The notes under the pieces were generated by a model, which saw nothing but the letters and a program-made list of their open reading frames with translations, was not told where the DNA came from and did no database searches. A stretch of DNA of 64,000 nt from Streptomyces sp. NBC_00569 (GTDB lineage: Bacteria > Actinomycetota > Actinomycetes > Streptomycetales > Streptomycetaceae): NCBI RefSeq assembly GCF_036345255.1, contig NZ_CP107783.1, forward strand, positions 10,260,490 to 10,324,489, read 5' to 3'. Shown piece by piece: positions 45,063 through 52,632 of this stretch (position 1 is its first letter; every line of letters begins with the position of its first letter). A program made the translations under genes and the position numbers.

Positions 45063-46823
45063 ATGTCGCTTGGTACTGAAGAACTGTTGAGGCTTACGGT
45101 GTCGGCGCTGATGAGTCGGGTGGGTGAGCGGCAGGGGGATCTTGCGGTTGCGTTGGGGCAGGCTCAGGCGCAGGTGTCGCGTAAGCAGTCGGGTAAGCAG
45201 CACTGGACTCTGGATGATGTGGACCGGCTGGCGGCGCATTACGGGCTGGGGGTGCTGGATCTGCTGGCCGGCCCGACGCACGCAGTGACAGCCCTCGCCG
45301 CGGACCGCGACGGTGGTGCCGCGCAGGCCTCGCTCCTGCTTGCTGCGTCCCCCGCAGCGCTCACGCGAAGTCCTGCGCCGGTGCCGCGCAATGAGGCTTT
45401 GGGCGGGCCGTGCGTGCTGTGCGGGGAGCCTGCCACGGAGGCGGTGGAGGGCATGTGGCAGCACCTGACGAGCGAGGAGTGCACCGAGGCCCTGGACGCG
45501 GCTGCGCCGCTCGCGCCGTTGGCCGATTACACCGAAGGCGAAGACCAGGAGGAGGAGTTCGCGCCTACCGGCCCGGGGGAGCCTGCGGCGCCGTACCCCG
45601 GCGATCCGCAGCCTGAGCCTGAGCCTGAGCCTGAGGCCGAGGCTGCGGATGTCGGCTCGGACGTCGTCGCGGTCTCGGCTGCACCTGCGGCGTGTGAGTC
45701 CGTTCGGCAGGTGCCCGCGCCGGAGCCTGACTCGGCCGTGGCGCCCGTGGAGCCTGCCGTGCCGGCGCCCGTACCCGTGCCGGAGGGGGAGCCCGCTCCG
45801 GCCGTCGTCGGGGAACTGGCTCCGGTTGCTGCGGAGGCTTCGCGGCCGACGGTGAGTCGGGCACCCGGCTACGCCTCGGGGACGCTGGTCGACCAGATCC
45901 ACGCCCGTGTGCGGGATGTCCTGAGTGAGCATCAGGGAGACGTCGAGACGGCGCAGGCGGCTCTCATCAAGCGTGCGATCCCGGACGTGATGGCGTTGTT
46001 CGAGCGCTCCCGGGTCGGCGGACGCTACGCGCACTCCAAGTTCCCGCCGACCGATGACGTTCTGCGGAAGAAGTCGCAGAAGGGTGCGGATGAAATCTGG
46101 GAGGGCCGCCCGAAGTGGCGCAATAAGACGGCTTTCGATCTGGCCAGGAAGGGCCAGGACATCGAGGTGACTGCCCTGGACATGAATGCGGCCTACCTGT
46201 CCGCGTTCAAGTGCTGGCTCCCGGTCGGAAAGCTGGTGGAAGACACGACGGGCGTGCACGAGCCGAGAAAGTCCGGTGTCTACCAGATCACCCCGGCCGA
46301 GTGGACACACGCCAACCTGCCCAACCCGCTGGGGAACCGGCAGGAGCCCGGGCCGCTGTGGGTTCCTGACTCCCTGTTGCGGCTGCTGCTCGACTGCGCG
46401 CGGTGGGGTCTGTGTGAGGCGCCCGTCATCCACCGGGCCCTGTTGTCCGGCGGTACGGAAAGTCTGCTCGAAAAGCTGCGCCGTGCTCTGGCGGAATCAC
46501 GGAAAACGGCTGTTGCGGAAGGCGACGAAGTCGCCGTGGAGTACGTGAAATCCATGTATTCTAAGTTCGTGTCCACGATCGGTGAATCCAGCACCAATAC
46601 GGATATTCGCCGTCCGGACTGGATGCACATCATCCGCGCCAAGGCATTCACGAACCTGTGGCGCAAAGCCTATAAGGCGAACACGGCGGGGTTGACGGTG
46701 GTGGAAATTTCCGGAACGGACGAACTTCACGTTGCGGGGGACTGGCGTCCGGTGTTCCCTCAGGGGCGCGACCTGAACCAGGTCAAGGAAAAGAAGCTCT
46801 ACACGCTCGGGGGTAAGCGATAG
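45063..46823 (+). CDS. Tap-like telomere-associated protein (candidate)
   Basis: 586 residues from the ATG at 45063 (GTG at 45054 also possible; no clear ribosome-binding site, so perhaps leaderless). Residues ~1-70 are an XRE-like HTH (VGERQGDLAVALGQAQAQVS, DVDRLAAHYGLGVLDLL) in the style of Streptomyces Tap proteins. A Cys pair, PCVLCGEPA, and a long Pro/Glu/Ala linker follow. The last ~310 residues contain VTALDMNAAYLSAFKCWLP, VEYVKSMYSKFVSTIGESST and VVEISGTDELHVAG, resembling motifs A, B and C of a family B-type polymerase fold. Tap binds telomere overhangs and recruits the terminal protein. The next gene is Tpg-like, supporting the call. Confidence 0.6.
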   Translation: MSLGTEELLRLTVSALMSRVGERQGDLAVALGQAQAQVSRKQSGKQHWTLDDVDRLAAHYGLGVLDLLAGPTHAVTALAADRDGGAAQASLLLAASPAALTRSPAPVPRNEALGGPCVLCGEPATEAVEGMWQHLTSEECTEALDAAAPLAPLADYTEGEDQEEEFAPTGPGEPAAPYPGDPQPEPEPEPEAEAADVGSDVVAVSAAPAACESVRQVPAPEPDSAVAPVEPAVPAPVPVPEGEPAPAVVGELAPVAAEASRPTVSRAPGYASGTLVDQIHARVRDVLSEHQGDVETAQAALIKRAIPDVMALFERSRVGGRYAHSKFPPTDDVLRKKSQKGADEIWEGRPKWRNKTAFDLARKGQDIEVTALDMNAAYLSAFKCWLPVGKLVEDTTGVHEPRKSGVYQITPAEWTHANLPNPLGNRQEPGPLWVPDSLLRLLLDCARWGLCEAPVIHRALLSGGTESLLEKLRRALAESRKTAVAEGDEVAVEYVKSMYSKFVSTIGESSTNTDIRRPDWMHIIRAKAFTNLWRKAYKANTAGLTVVEISGTDELHVAGDWRPVFPQGRDLNQVKEKKLYTLGGKR

Positions 46824-47422
46824 TGGCCGGGTCGCCAGAATTGTGGGCACGCTGGGGCGACTGGAAGAAATTCGATACGCGCGGGATGAAGGGCGGCGAG
46901 GCCCTGATCCTGGAACTCAACCGCATCGTCTACGAGTCCGGCTTTTCCTCACCCATCACCTCGACTCGCGGCCAGAACGCCCGGCTGCGCTACCTCGACA
47001 GCAAGGCCGGCCGCGCCGAGCTGAGCGCCCAGGGCGTCACCGACCGCGCCATGCGCTCATGGTTTAAGGGCAAGTCCCGCCCCTCCAAAGCGAACTTGGA
47101 ACGCCTCGACAGCGCGTACTGGGTCCGCCGCCGCGAGAACCTGATCCGCTCCGGCTCACTCAAGCGCCACCTCGACAACGACGGCCAAGGCCGCCGCATG
47201 GAGATCTACCCCGTCGACCAGAGCGCCGTCACCCCCAGCCGCGCCCGGACGAACATCACCGAACGCTCGATCACGGTCCGATACGTGTGGGCCGACATGG
47301 TCGATGCCTGGGCCGCCCAGGACGCCGGCCTGATGGACGAAATCTGGGACGACGTCATCACCGACCTCGACAGCGACTACGCCGCCTACGCCTACGTGTC
47401 CTCCGTCGGCATCGGCGCCTGA
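46823..47422 (+). CDS. Tpg-like terminal protein (candidate)
   Basis: 199 residues, GTG start overlapping the previous stop (TAGTG), so the two are one operon. Size and layout match telomere terminal proteins (Tpg ~185 residues): an N-terminal DNA-binding part with VTDRAMRSWFKGKSRPSKAN and RLDSAYWVRRRENLIR, a middle part ITERSITVRYVWADMVDAW, and an acidic tail DVITDLDSDYAAYAYVSSVG rich in Tyr. Terminal proteins are attached through a Tyr or Thr to the 5' ends and prime end patching (family knowledge). It differs clearly from the archetypal Tpg and may belong to another class. A shortened copy lies at 51.7 kb. Confidence 0.6.
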   Translation: MAGSPELWARWGDWKKFDTRGMKGGEALILELNRIVYESGFSSPITSTRGQNARLRYLDSKAGRAELSAQGVTDRAMRSWFKGKSRPSKANLERLDSAYWVRRRENLIRSGSLKRHLDNDGQGRRMEIYPVDQSAVTPSRARTNITERSITVRYVWADMVDAWAAQDAGLMDEIWDDVITDLDSDYAAYAYVSSVGIGA

Positions 47423-47658
47423 CGCCAGATGTAAGGTCTCAGATTTCGCTGCACCGTCTCACGCTCCGCTTCATATCGGCTGCACTAGGGCCACTGAGCG
47501 AGGCACCCCACGACGTGAGCAGGGTCCGGCACACAAGTCGTTCCGCGTGAGCTTCTCCAACTGCGCATATAACAGTGGGTGATTGATCGAGATGCCAGGG
47601 GTGGCGAGGCCTGTTTCGCTGATGTGGCCCGCTCTTCCTCATCACCCAAGGAGTGATC

Positions 47659-47859
47659 ATGAGCGTTGCAGGCGAGTCCGGTCGTGCCCAGCAGATGCGT
47701 GCCCGGGCTAAGGACCTCGAACAGGCCGCGGAACGCGCCACTGACCCGCAGGAGCGCCAGCGCCTGAAGGACCAGGCCCGCCACCTCAAGGCGCAGAGCG
47801 AGCACACAGGCGGTACGCGCACGCCGGACACCGACCCGACGGTGTCGTCCCACCGGTAG
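47659..47859 (+). CDS. DUF6381 family small protein
   Basis: 66 residues from the ATG at 47659 with an ideal AAGGAG. MSVAGESGRAQQMRARAKDL then ERATDPQERQRLKDQARHLK is the conserved DUF6381 sequence, widespread in Streptomyces: a short, strongly helical, charged protein of unknown role. It is followed by a strong hairpin and stands alone. Confidence 0.8.
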   Translation: MSVAGESGRAQQMRARAKDLEQAAERATDPQERQRLKDQARHLKAQSEHTGGTRTPDTDPTVSSHR

Positions 47860-47872
47860 CCGAGCACAGACC

Positions 47873-47929
47873 ACCGGCCGGGGGCCGACCCCCGTGGCTC
47901 TCCGGGCACGCGAGAGGCCCCCGGCCGGT
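47873..47929 (+). terminator. Long terminator hairpin
   Basis: ACCGGCCGGGGGCC at 47873-47886 pairs perfectly with GGCCCCCGGCCGGT at 47916-47929; the loop may hold a smaller hairpin. It lies 14 bp after the DUF6381 stop. Confidence 0.85.
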
Positions 47930-48274
47930 CACCACTGTCTCCGCTCAAGAACAACCCCTCCGCCGCCAACAACACCTGCAAGACCACCGCACCCCACCGG
48001 CAGTACCGCCGAACGTTCCGCGAACTCGACCGGCTCGCCCGGCAGCTGACAGGGATGACCGGCACCTGGTCCAGGCCCTTGGCGATGCCGATTGACGGTG
48101 TCGACACCCAGGTCTGAGGCCGTGAGGCGCCTCCGGGCGACGCGCCCCCAGGGTCCGGCTCTGACCTGCGACAACGAGACTGCGCCCTCGGCGACGTCGG
48201 GGTTGCGGAACCGCGACTGCGGGGGCGCCAAAGCCGTCGCGGGTGACCGTTGAGACGGGGCACGTGTTCTCCTG
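47930..48274. other. Gap before the toxin-antitoxin pair
   Basis: About 345 bp without a supported gene. A plus-strand frame reads HRQYRRTFRELDRLARQLTG and ends DGVDTQV at ~48117, which could be a short remnant, but no start or family is evident. Confidence 0.35.
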
Positions 48275-48307
48275 ACACCCGACTCTACCAGCGGTAGAGT
48301 CGGGTGT
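48275..48307. promoter_or_regulatory. Perfect palindrome abutting the antitoxin start codon
   Basis: 15-bp arms ACACCCGACTCTACC and GGTAGAGTCGGGTGT around AGC; the antitoxin ATG (48308) follows without a single spacer base. There is no Shine-Dalgarno sequence, so the transcript is probably leaderless, and the palindrome is the likely operator for autorepression by the antitoxin or the complex. Confidence 0.75.
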
Positions 48308-48586
48308 ATGAGCGAGACGAAAGCGACGACCAGCATCAAGACCACACAAGCCGTCCGCGACCGGCTCAAGGTCCTGGCAGACGAGCGTCACATGACCCTG
48401 ACCGCGCTGCTGGCGGAGCTCGCCGAGCGGGAGCCGACCGAGGCCGAGCGCGAGCAGCGGGCCCAGGACGCGGCCCGCGAGCTGGGCATCGAGTACACCC
48501 CGAAGATGAAGGCGACCGGGGCCTCGGCCTGGGAGAAGATCCGCACCCACCGGGCGGCCGGCCACAGCAGCGGCCGCGCCGCGTGA
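48308..48586 (+). CDS. Type II antitoxin, RHH-like
   Basis: 92 residues. The N-terminus TTSIKTTQAVRDRLKVLADE and MTLTALLAELAE is a ribbon-helix-helix DNA-binding pattern; the charged C-terminus (TEAEREQRAQDAARELGIEY) would wrap the toxin. The stop overlaps the PIN gene start (GTGA). It sits right against a 33-nt palindrome that it probably binds. Confidence 0.8.
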   Translation: MSETKATTSIKTTQAVRDRLKVLADERHMTLTALLAELAEREPTEAEREQRAQDAARELGIEYTPKMKATGASAWEKIRTHRAAGHSSGRAA

Positions 48587-48969
48587 GCGACCACAGCGAG
48601 ACCGCCGTCCTGGACCACACAGCGCTCGTCGCCCTGTACGACGCGGACGAGTTCTTCACCGGCCTCTACATCGAGGCCAGCCACCAGCGCGGACACATCG
48701 TGGTGCCGGCCGCGTGCGTGTGGGCCGCAGAGGTAGCCCGCCCGGGAGCCGGTGTCCACGCCTCCCAGCTCCGCCATGTCGAGCATCTGCCACTGACCAC
48801 CGAGCACGCACTGCAGGCCGCAACCTGGCCGCGCACTCACCTCGCCGCCACGCACCCGGCGGCGATTGCCTGGGAAGCCGGACTCGCCGGGACCCCCGTC
48901 ACCGTGCTGTCCCTCCAGCCAGAGCTCTACGCGGACACCGGCATCACGCCCCTCGACCCCAGCGAATAG
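48583..48969 (+). CDS. PIN-like toxin
   Basis: 128 residues from a GTG coupled to the antitoxin. TAVLDHTALVALYDADEFF gives the first PIN Asp, GHIVVPAACVWAAEVARPG resembles the second strand-helix, and PVTVLSLQPELYADTGITPL the end. Some acidic residues of classical VapC are not obvious, so it may be a divergent PIN nuclease acting on tRNA or mRNA. The pair would be a plasmid- or arm-stabilising toxin-antitoxin module. Confidence 0.7.
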   Translation: MSDHSETAVLDHTALVALYDADEFFTGLYIEASHQRGHIVVPAACVWAAEVARPGAGVHASQLRHVEHLPLTTEHALQAATWPRTHLAATHPAAIAWEAGLAGTPVTVLSLQPELYADTGITPLDPSE

Positions 48970-48990
48970 CGCAGGAGCCCCACTCCATGA

Positions 48991-49056
48991 CTTTGTCCAG
49001 AACTCGTGGACAAAGCCATGGCGCTCAAGGCCCGGCACACGATCGTGTGCCGGGCC
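48991..49056 (+). terminator. Two consecutive hairpins after the toxin gene
   Basis: CTTTGTCCA/TGGACAAAG (48991-49015, 7-nt loop), then the 28-nt perfect palindrome starting GGCCCGGCACACGA (49029-49056), followed by CTTTTGCGTTTT. The second is a strong intrinsic terminator. The tail GGGCCCTTTTGCGTTTTG recurs exactly at 57114-57131. Confidence 0.8.
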
Positions 49057-49206
49057 CTTTTGCGTTTTGCGCATGTAGGTGGTTTTCCGCACGGTCCGGA
49101 TCGGGTGCCGCGCAACGCCGCAGGCATCGCGGCGGTGTTGGCCGGCGCCGGACTTCCGACGGGGGTGAGTGGCGGATGGGTCAGGGTGGTTCTATTCACG
49201 GATCCC

Positions 49207-49948
49207 GGCTCTGGCTCACTTTCCGTGGAGCGTGCACGCTGAGTGACAGTTACCGATCCAACCGTCGCTCGGAGCGGTGCCTGAATGGCCAGGCTCGGCT
49301 CTCCGCTGTGCACGAGGTTCAACCACAGCAGTCAGCTTGTGGCTGTCTCCCATGCGTCCCCTACGCAGCCTTCCTCGTAATCCCACCGCCCATCGGTCGA
49401 TCCCTGGGTCAGCAACTCCCGGATCGCCATAAAGTCGGCGTTCGCGGGCACATTGAGTGCCACCATCCCGAACTGGTCCACGCCCTCGCCGGAAACACCC
49501 AGCGGTGCGAACAGGTCGAGCACGGCTTGCCGTTCCAGTCGCGACGGCCCGTCTGAGAACGGAATCACGCGCACGGTGCAGTTACCCGACCACTGCACCC
49601 GCTCCTGGAAGTAGCGGCGTCCGTCTCCTTCCACGCGAGTCCGGACAATGTCGCCGCACGCCAGATCACGAACGAAGAACGGCACGTTGTCGATGCGGAC
49701 CAACTCGTCGCCGACATCAACCGCCCAGAGGCTCTCGCCACCTACCGGCGGCCAGCCCTCTTCGTCCTGGTCAAGGGCGAACCGCACCTTCACCAGCGCA
49801 CCCGCAGCATCGTTCATCACGCCAGCATGGCGGATGGAGAACCCTCGGTCCCATCCAGGCAGAACTGCATCTACAGCGAGAAGCAGGCTCGACGGCACAC
49901 ACGCAGTCGTTACTTGGCGTGCATCTCCACAGAATGTGAGCCAGAACC
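49207..49948. mobile_element. DUF4265 gene cassette with ISL3-like ends
   Basis: Left end GGCTCTGGCTCACTTTCCGT and right end (read inward) GGTTCTGGCTCACATTCTGT continue with GGAG and TGCACG in both. A perfect 8-bp direct repeat, CGGATCCC, flanks the insert (49199-49206 and 49949-49956), the duplication size of ISL3 elements, and the first bases resemble the ISL3 element at 23.2 kb (GGTTCTGGC). The only gene inside codes for a DUF4265 protein; there is no transposase. Confidence 0.85.
49332..49817 (-). CDS. DUF4265 domain protein
   Basis: 161 residues from the ATG at 49817. The sequence VKVRFALDQDEEGWPPVGGE, SLWAVDVGDELVRIDNVPFF and VRDLACGDIVRTRVEGDGRR is the DUF4265 signature. The family is cytoplasmic, of unknown function, and is common among orphan immunity-like genes of Streptomyces arms. 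It is alone inside an inverted-repeat cassette. Confidence 0.8.
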   Translation of the reverse strand: MNDAAGALVKVRFALDQDEEGWPPVGGESLWAVDVGDELVRIDNVPFFVRDLACGDIVRTRVEGDGRRYFQERVQWSGNCTVRVIPFSDGPSRLERQAVLDLFAPLGVSGEGVDQFGMVALNVPANADFMAIRELLTQGSTDGRWDYEEGCVGDAWETATS

Positions 49949-50148
49949 CGGATCCCGGCAGCAGATGTACGGCACTTCGGGAGGCGGCCGGCCGCTGCCG
50001 AAGCCGATCACGAGAACGGGAGGCATCTCGTCCCTGGCAGGCCCGGCTTGTAGGGCCCAGCCCCGTTGGTGAGGGTAGGTCCCTGGGCCGGTGAGTATCG
50101 GTCGGCGAGTCTTGATCACTTCTGAGCCTGCTGGCTAGGTTGGCCGGC

Positions 50149-50694
50149 ATGACTGACCCCAGAGCCCTCGCTTGGCCACCTGCTCCGATCAAGACCGAGC
50201 GGCTCGTACTCCGCGGGTCCGAAGCCCGGGATCGTCCGGCGGTCATCGAGCTCAACGCCTCGCCAGAGGTGGGCACCTACCTCGGTGGCCCTCAACCGCG
50301 TGCCGAGCTCGAACGCACGGTGCCCGAGGTACCCGGGCAGCGCCCCGGCTATTTTGTGATCGATCTTGACGGGGCGATGATCGGCACGATCATGCTCGGT
50401 CCGCACGCAGAGGGTCCGGGGCACGTCCGTCCGGACATCGGGAAGACCGAGCTCGGCTACCTGCTCCTGCCGCAGGCGTGGGGACACGGGTACGCCACCG
50501 AGGCGTGCGCAGCGGCACTCGACTGGTTCGCCGACGCGCTTCCCGGCGAGGCGGTGGTGCTGCGCACTCAGACCGCCAACGAGCGCTCGATGCGCCTGGC
50601 GGCAAAGCTGGGGTTCACCGAGGTGGAGCGGTACGAGGACTACGGCGCCGAGCAGTGGTTCGGCGTGTGGAGGTCGGTCACGCCGTCCGATTGA
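50149..50694 (+). CDS. GNAT-family N-acetyltransferase (RimJ/RimL type)
   Basis: 181 residues from the ATG at 50149. It begins with the RimJ-like IKTERLVLRGSEARDRPAVI and has GKTELGYLLLPQAWGHGYAT, which includes the acetyl-CoA loop (Q/RxxGxG/A as QAWGHGYA), then ANERSMRLAAKLGFTEVERY. It transfers acetyl from acetyl-CoA to a protein N-terminus or small amine; the substrate cannot be told. Complete and alone. Confidence 0.85.
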   Translation: MTDPRALAWPPAPIKTERLVLRGSEARDRPAVIELNASPEVGTYLGGPQPRAELERTVPEVPGQRPGYFVIDLDGAMIGTIMLGPHAEGPGHVRPDIGKTELGYLLLPQAWGHGYATEACAAALDWFADALPGEAVVLRTQTANERSMRLAAKLGFTEVERYEDYGAEQWFGVWRSVTPSD

Positions 50695-50834
50695 GCTCGT
50701 GCTCGACCACGCGGATCCGCAACTCGACAGCACCGCTGAGACGGAGCCCAGCGCTGTTGAACTCGTGAACATTCACCAGGCGGAGACGGCCGAACGCCTC
50801 CCGAAACGCTGTCCGTTCTCGTGGACGAAGCCAG

Positions 50835-51119
50835 TCAGAGCAGCCCGCAGGCGCGTTGGGCCTGGGAGGCGGTCATGACGCGCTTCGCGTCGGCATCCTG
50901 GAGTGCCTGCAGTTCGGACTTGTCCGGGTGACCGTCGTCGGCGATGCGGCGCTCCAGGTCCTTCTTGATGGCGTTGTAGTCGTTCTCGGCGCTGTCGGCG
51001 GCGGCCATCGCCGTGGTGCACACGTCGCGCGTAGCGATGGGAGCGGCATGGGCCATCGGGGAGAGCGCGAGCACCACCAGGGCGCCGGCCGCGATCGACG
51101 GCAGTCGCAGGGACATCAT
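50835..51119 (-). CDS. Small secreted protein
   Basis: 94 residues. Signal peptide MMSLRLPSIAAGALVVLALS with cleavage after AHA (~26). The mature part is helical: TTAMAAADSAENDYNAIKKD, DADAKRVMTASQAQRACGLL, with two Cys. No family recognised. It lies 35 bp behind another secreted protein gene, probably in one operon. Confidence 0.65.
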   Translation of the reverse strand: MMSLRLPSIAAGALVVLALSPMAHAAPIATRDVCTTAMAAADSAENDYNAIKKDLERRIADDGHPDKSELQALQDADAKRVMTASQAQRACGLL

Positions 51120-51153
51120 GGGGGAGGGCCTTTCGGTGGCGGAGCCGGTCGGG

Positions 51154-51507
51154 TCAGGACGACAGCGTGACCAGCCGGGTGTGGTCCTGTGCGTCGACGC
51201 ACGCCTGGTAGGGGTTGGGGTCGCCCGGCCGCTCCTGGCACTGCCACGTGGTGCCCGCCCTGCGGACCTGGACGGGTTTGGCCGCCGTGCCGTGCCAGGC
51301 CTTGGTGTAGGCGGCCGCCGCCTGCAGCGCGGCGCCGCAGGACACGTTCCCGGTCGCCGACACCGCGAGCCCGGTGGCCCCATCCGTCCCGCAGTAGGCG
51401 GCCTTGGGGGCCGTGCCGGAATCGGCGAACGACTGGGCCGGAGCGGCGAGGCAGAAGACGGCGGCGCCCAAGAGGACCGCAATCCTTCCCATCCTGATCG
51501 AGTGCAC
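51154..51507 (-). CDS. Small secreted protein
   Basis: 117 residues from a GTG with GAGGAGG. Signal peptide MGRIAVLLGAAVFCLAAPAQ, cleavage after FADS-like AQSFA. The mature part has four Cys (AAYCGTDG, NVSCGAAL, TWQCQERP, QACVDAQD), enough for two disulfides. It resembles small extracellular Streptomyces proteins without known function and is the first gene of the two-gene operon. Confidence 0.65.
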   Translation of the reverse strand: MHSIRMGRIAVLLGAAVFCLAAPAQSFADSGTAPKAAYCGTDGATGLAVSATGNVSCGAALQAAAAYTKAWHGTAAKPVQVRRAGTTWQCQERPGDPNPYQACVDAQDHTRLVTLSS

Positions 51508-51743
51508 GTCGATACCTCCTCATTCCGAGTTCTCTGGGTTGCCTGGGCTGTGCGCTGTCTGGAACCGAGTACCTGGTCGCGCTCCGCGCAACCGTCTCAC
51601 TACGTACCGGCACCCTGGGTGACCGCGGTGACCGCGTCGCCCGTGGGGGCGGGGATCGGGTCGATGGCGGGCTGGTCGCCCGGGGTCGGATTCAAAATCG
51701 GGTTGACCGTGGGCTGGGCGTCGCCGGGGTCGGGTTCGATCAT

Positions 51744-51898
51744 CTGCGCTACCTGCGCCAACCTGGAGCGCCTCGACAGTGCGTACTGGGTCCGCCGCCG
51801 GGAGAACTTGATCCGCGATCTGGGACGACATCATCACCGACCTCGACAGCGACTACGCCGCCTACGCCTACGTGTCCTCCGTCGGCATCAGCGCATGA
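51744..51898 (+). pseudogene. Internally deleted copy of the Tpg-like gene
   Basis: Positions 51760-51818 code for NLERLDSAYWVRRRENLIR and 51820-51898 for IWDDIITDLDSDYAAYAY then VSSVGISA, both nearly identical at DNA level to the Tpg-like gene at 47.1-47.4 kb, but the ~190 bp between are deleted and the frames do not match. The CTGCGCTACCT at 51744 also matches the gene further upstream. It is a relic of a second terminal-protein gene or a partial duplication. Confidence 0.8.
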
Positions 51899-52022
51899 TG
51901 CCGACGTCCGAGCTGTCCGGGCATCAGCAACTGCCGGGGTTGCCTGCTCGCAAGTCTCAAGTTCGAACTCAGTAAGGTTTGGCAGCCAGGTTCGCTGGGG
52001 GCGGTCCCAACAGAGGGGGATT

Positions 52023-52205
52023 ATGGGTTTCTTGTGCATTCTGGCGATATCTGCCGTTTTCCCGATCGTTCACAGGGGCGGGGTCAAAGTGCAGCTCACG
52101 GGGCACCCGCTTGGTGGCGCGGTGATTCGGGTGCTGGCGTTCCTGATGCTCGGGGGAACCGTGGCCTGGCTCATCCTGGGCAATGTCTCCTTCGCCGGAT
52201 TGTGA
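52023..52205 (+). CDS. 60-residue membrane protein
   Basis: Starts behind GAGGGGGATT. Two hydrophobic segments, MGFLCILAISAVFPIV and VIRVLAFLMLGGTVAWLILG, are joined by a short positive loop (HRGGVKVQLTGHP). No family recognised; its size and good ribosome-binding site suggest a genuine small membrane protein. Confidence 0.5.
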   Translation: MGFLCILAISAVFPIVHRGGVKVQLTGHPLGGAVIRVLAFLMLGGTVAWLILGNVSFAGL

Positions 52206-52373
52206 TCTTCAATTATGTGGTGAGGGATGAGTCACGTGGGCCAGATTGGTCCTGGCGAGGCGGCCGTCGATGAGCTCGCTCGGGAGTCGGACACTCTGCC
52301 CTTCTCCCGTTAGAGGGCCCGCTCAGGCGGAACATTGCGACCTCGCCGCGAGGCCAGGCGCTGTCGGCACGGG

Positions 52374-52607
52374 TCACTGCCCGCAGTGCGGGCACCGGCC
52401 GCTGGGCCGGCCTCGGGTCTCGACCACCAGGCCCCGCTCCCGCAGCCGCCGCAGGTGATAGGCGACGCTGGACGTGCTGGTCAGTCCCACGGCCGCGCCG
52501 AGCTCGCGCACGGACGGCGCCTCGCCGTGCTCGGCGATCCACTCGCGCGCGCACGCGACGATGCGGCGCTGCCGGTCGGTAAGGGCGTACGGGGCGGTAG
52601 TGCTCAT
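52374..52607 (-). CDS. Mini-LexA-like repressor (DNA-binding domain only)
   Basis: 77 residues. LTDRQRRIVACAREWIAEHG and APSVRELGAAVGLTSTSSVA then YHLRRLRERGLV is the LexA winged-helix domain. The peptidase part (Ser/Lys dyad, Ala-Gly cleavage site) is missing; instead the protein ends GRCPHCGQ, a CxxC that might bind metal or sense redox. An SOS-like box lies just upstream of the gene. It could compete with LexA at SOS boxes without being cleaved. Confidence 0.75.
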   Translation of the reverse strand: MSTTAPYALTDRQRRIVACAREWIAEHGEAPSVRELGAAVGLTSTSSVAYHLRRLRERGLVVETRGRPSGRCPHCGQ

Positions 52608-52616
52608 GCATTTCAG

Positions 52617-52632
52617 TAGAGCATGTGTTCGA
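52617..52632. promoter_or_regulatory. SOS-like box upstream of the mini-LexA gene
   Basis: On the minus strand CGAACACATGCTCT, close to the actinobacterial LexA consensus CGAAC-n4-GTTCG with one change in the second half. It is ~10 bp before the start codon at 52607, where binding would block expression. Control by host LexA, by the small protein itself, or by both is likely. Confidence 0.55.
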
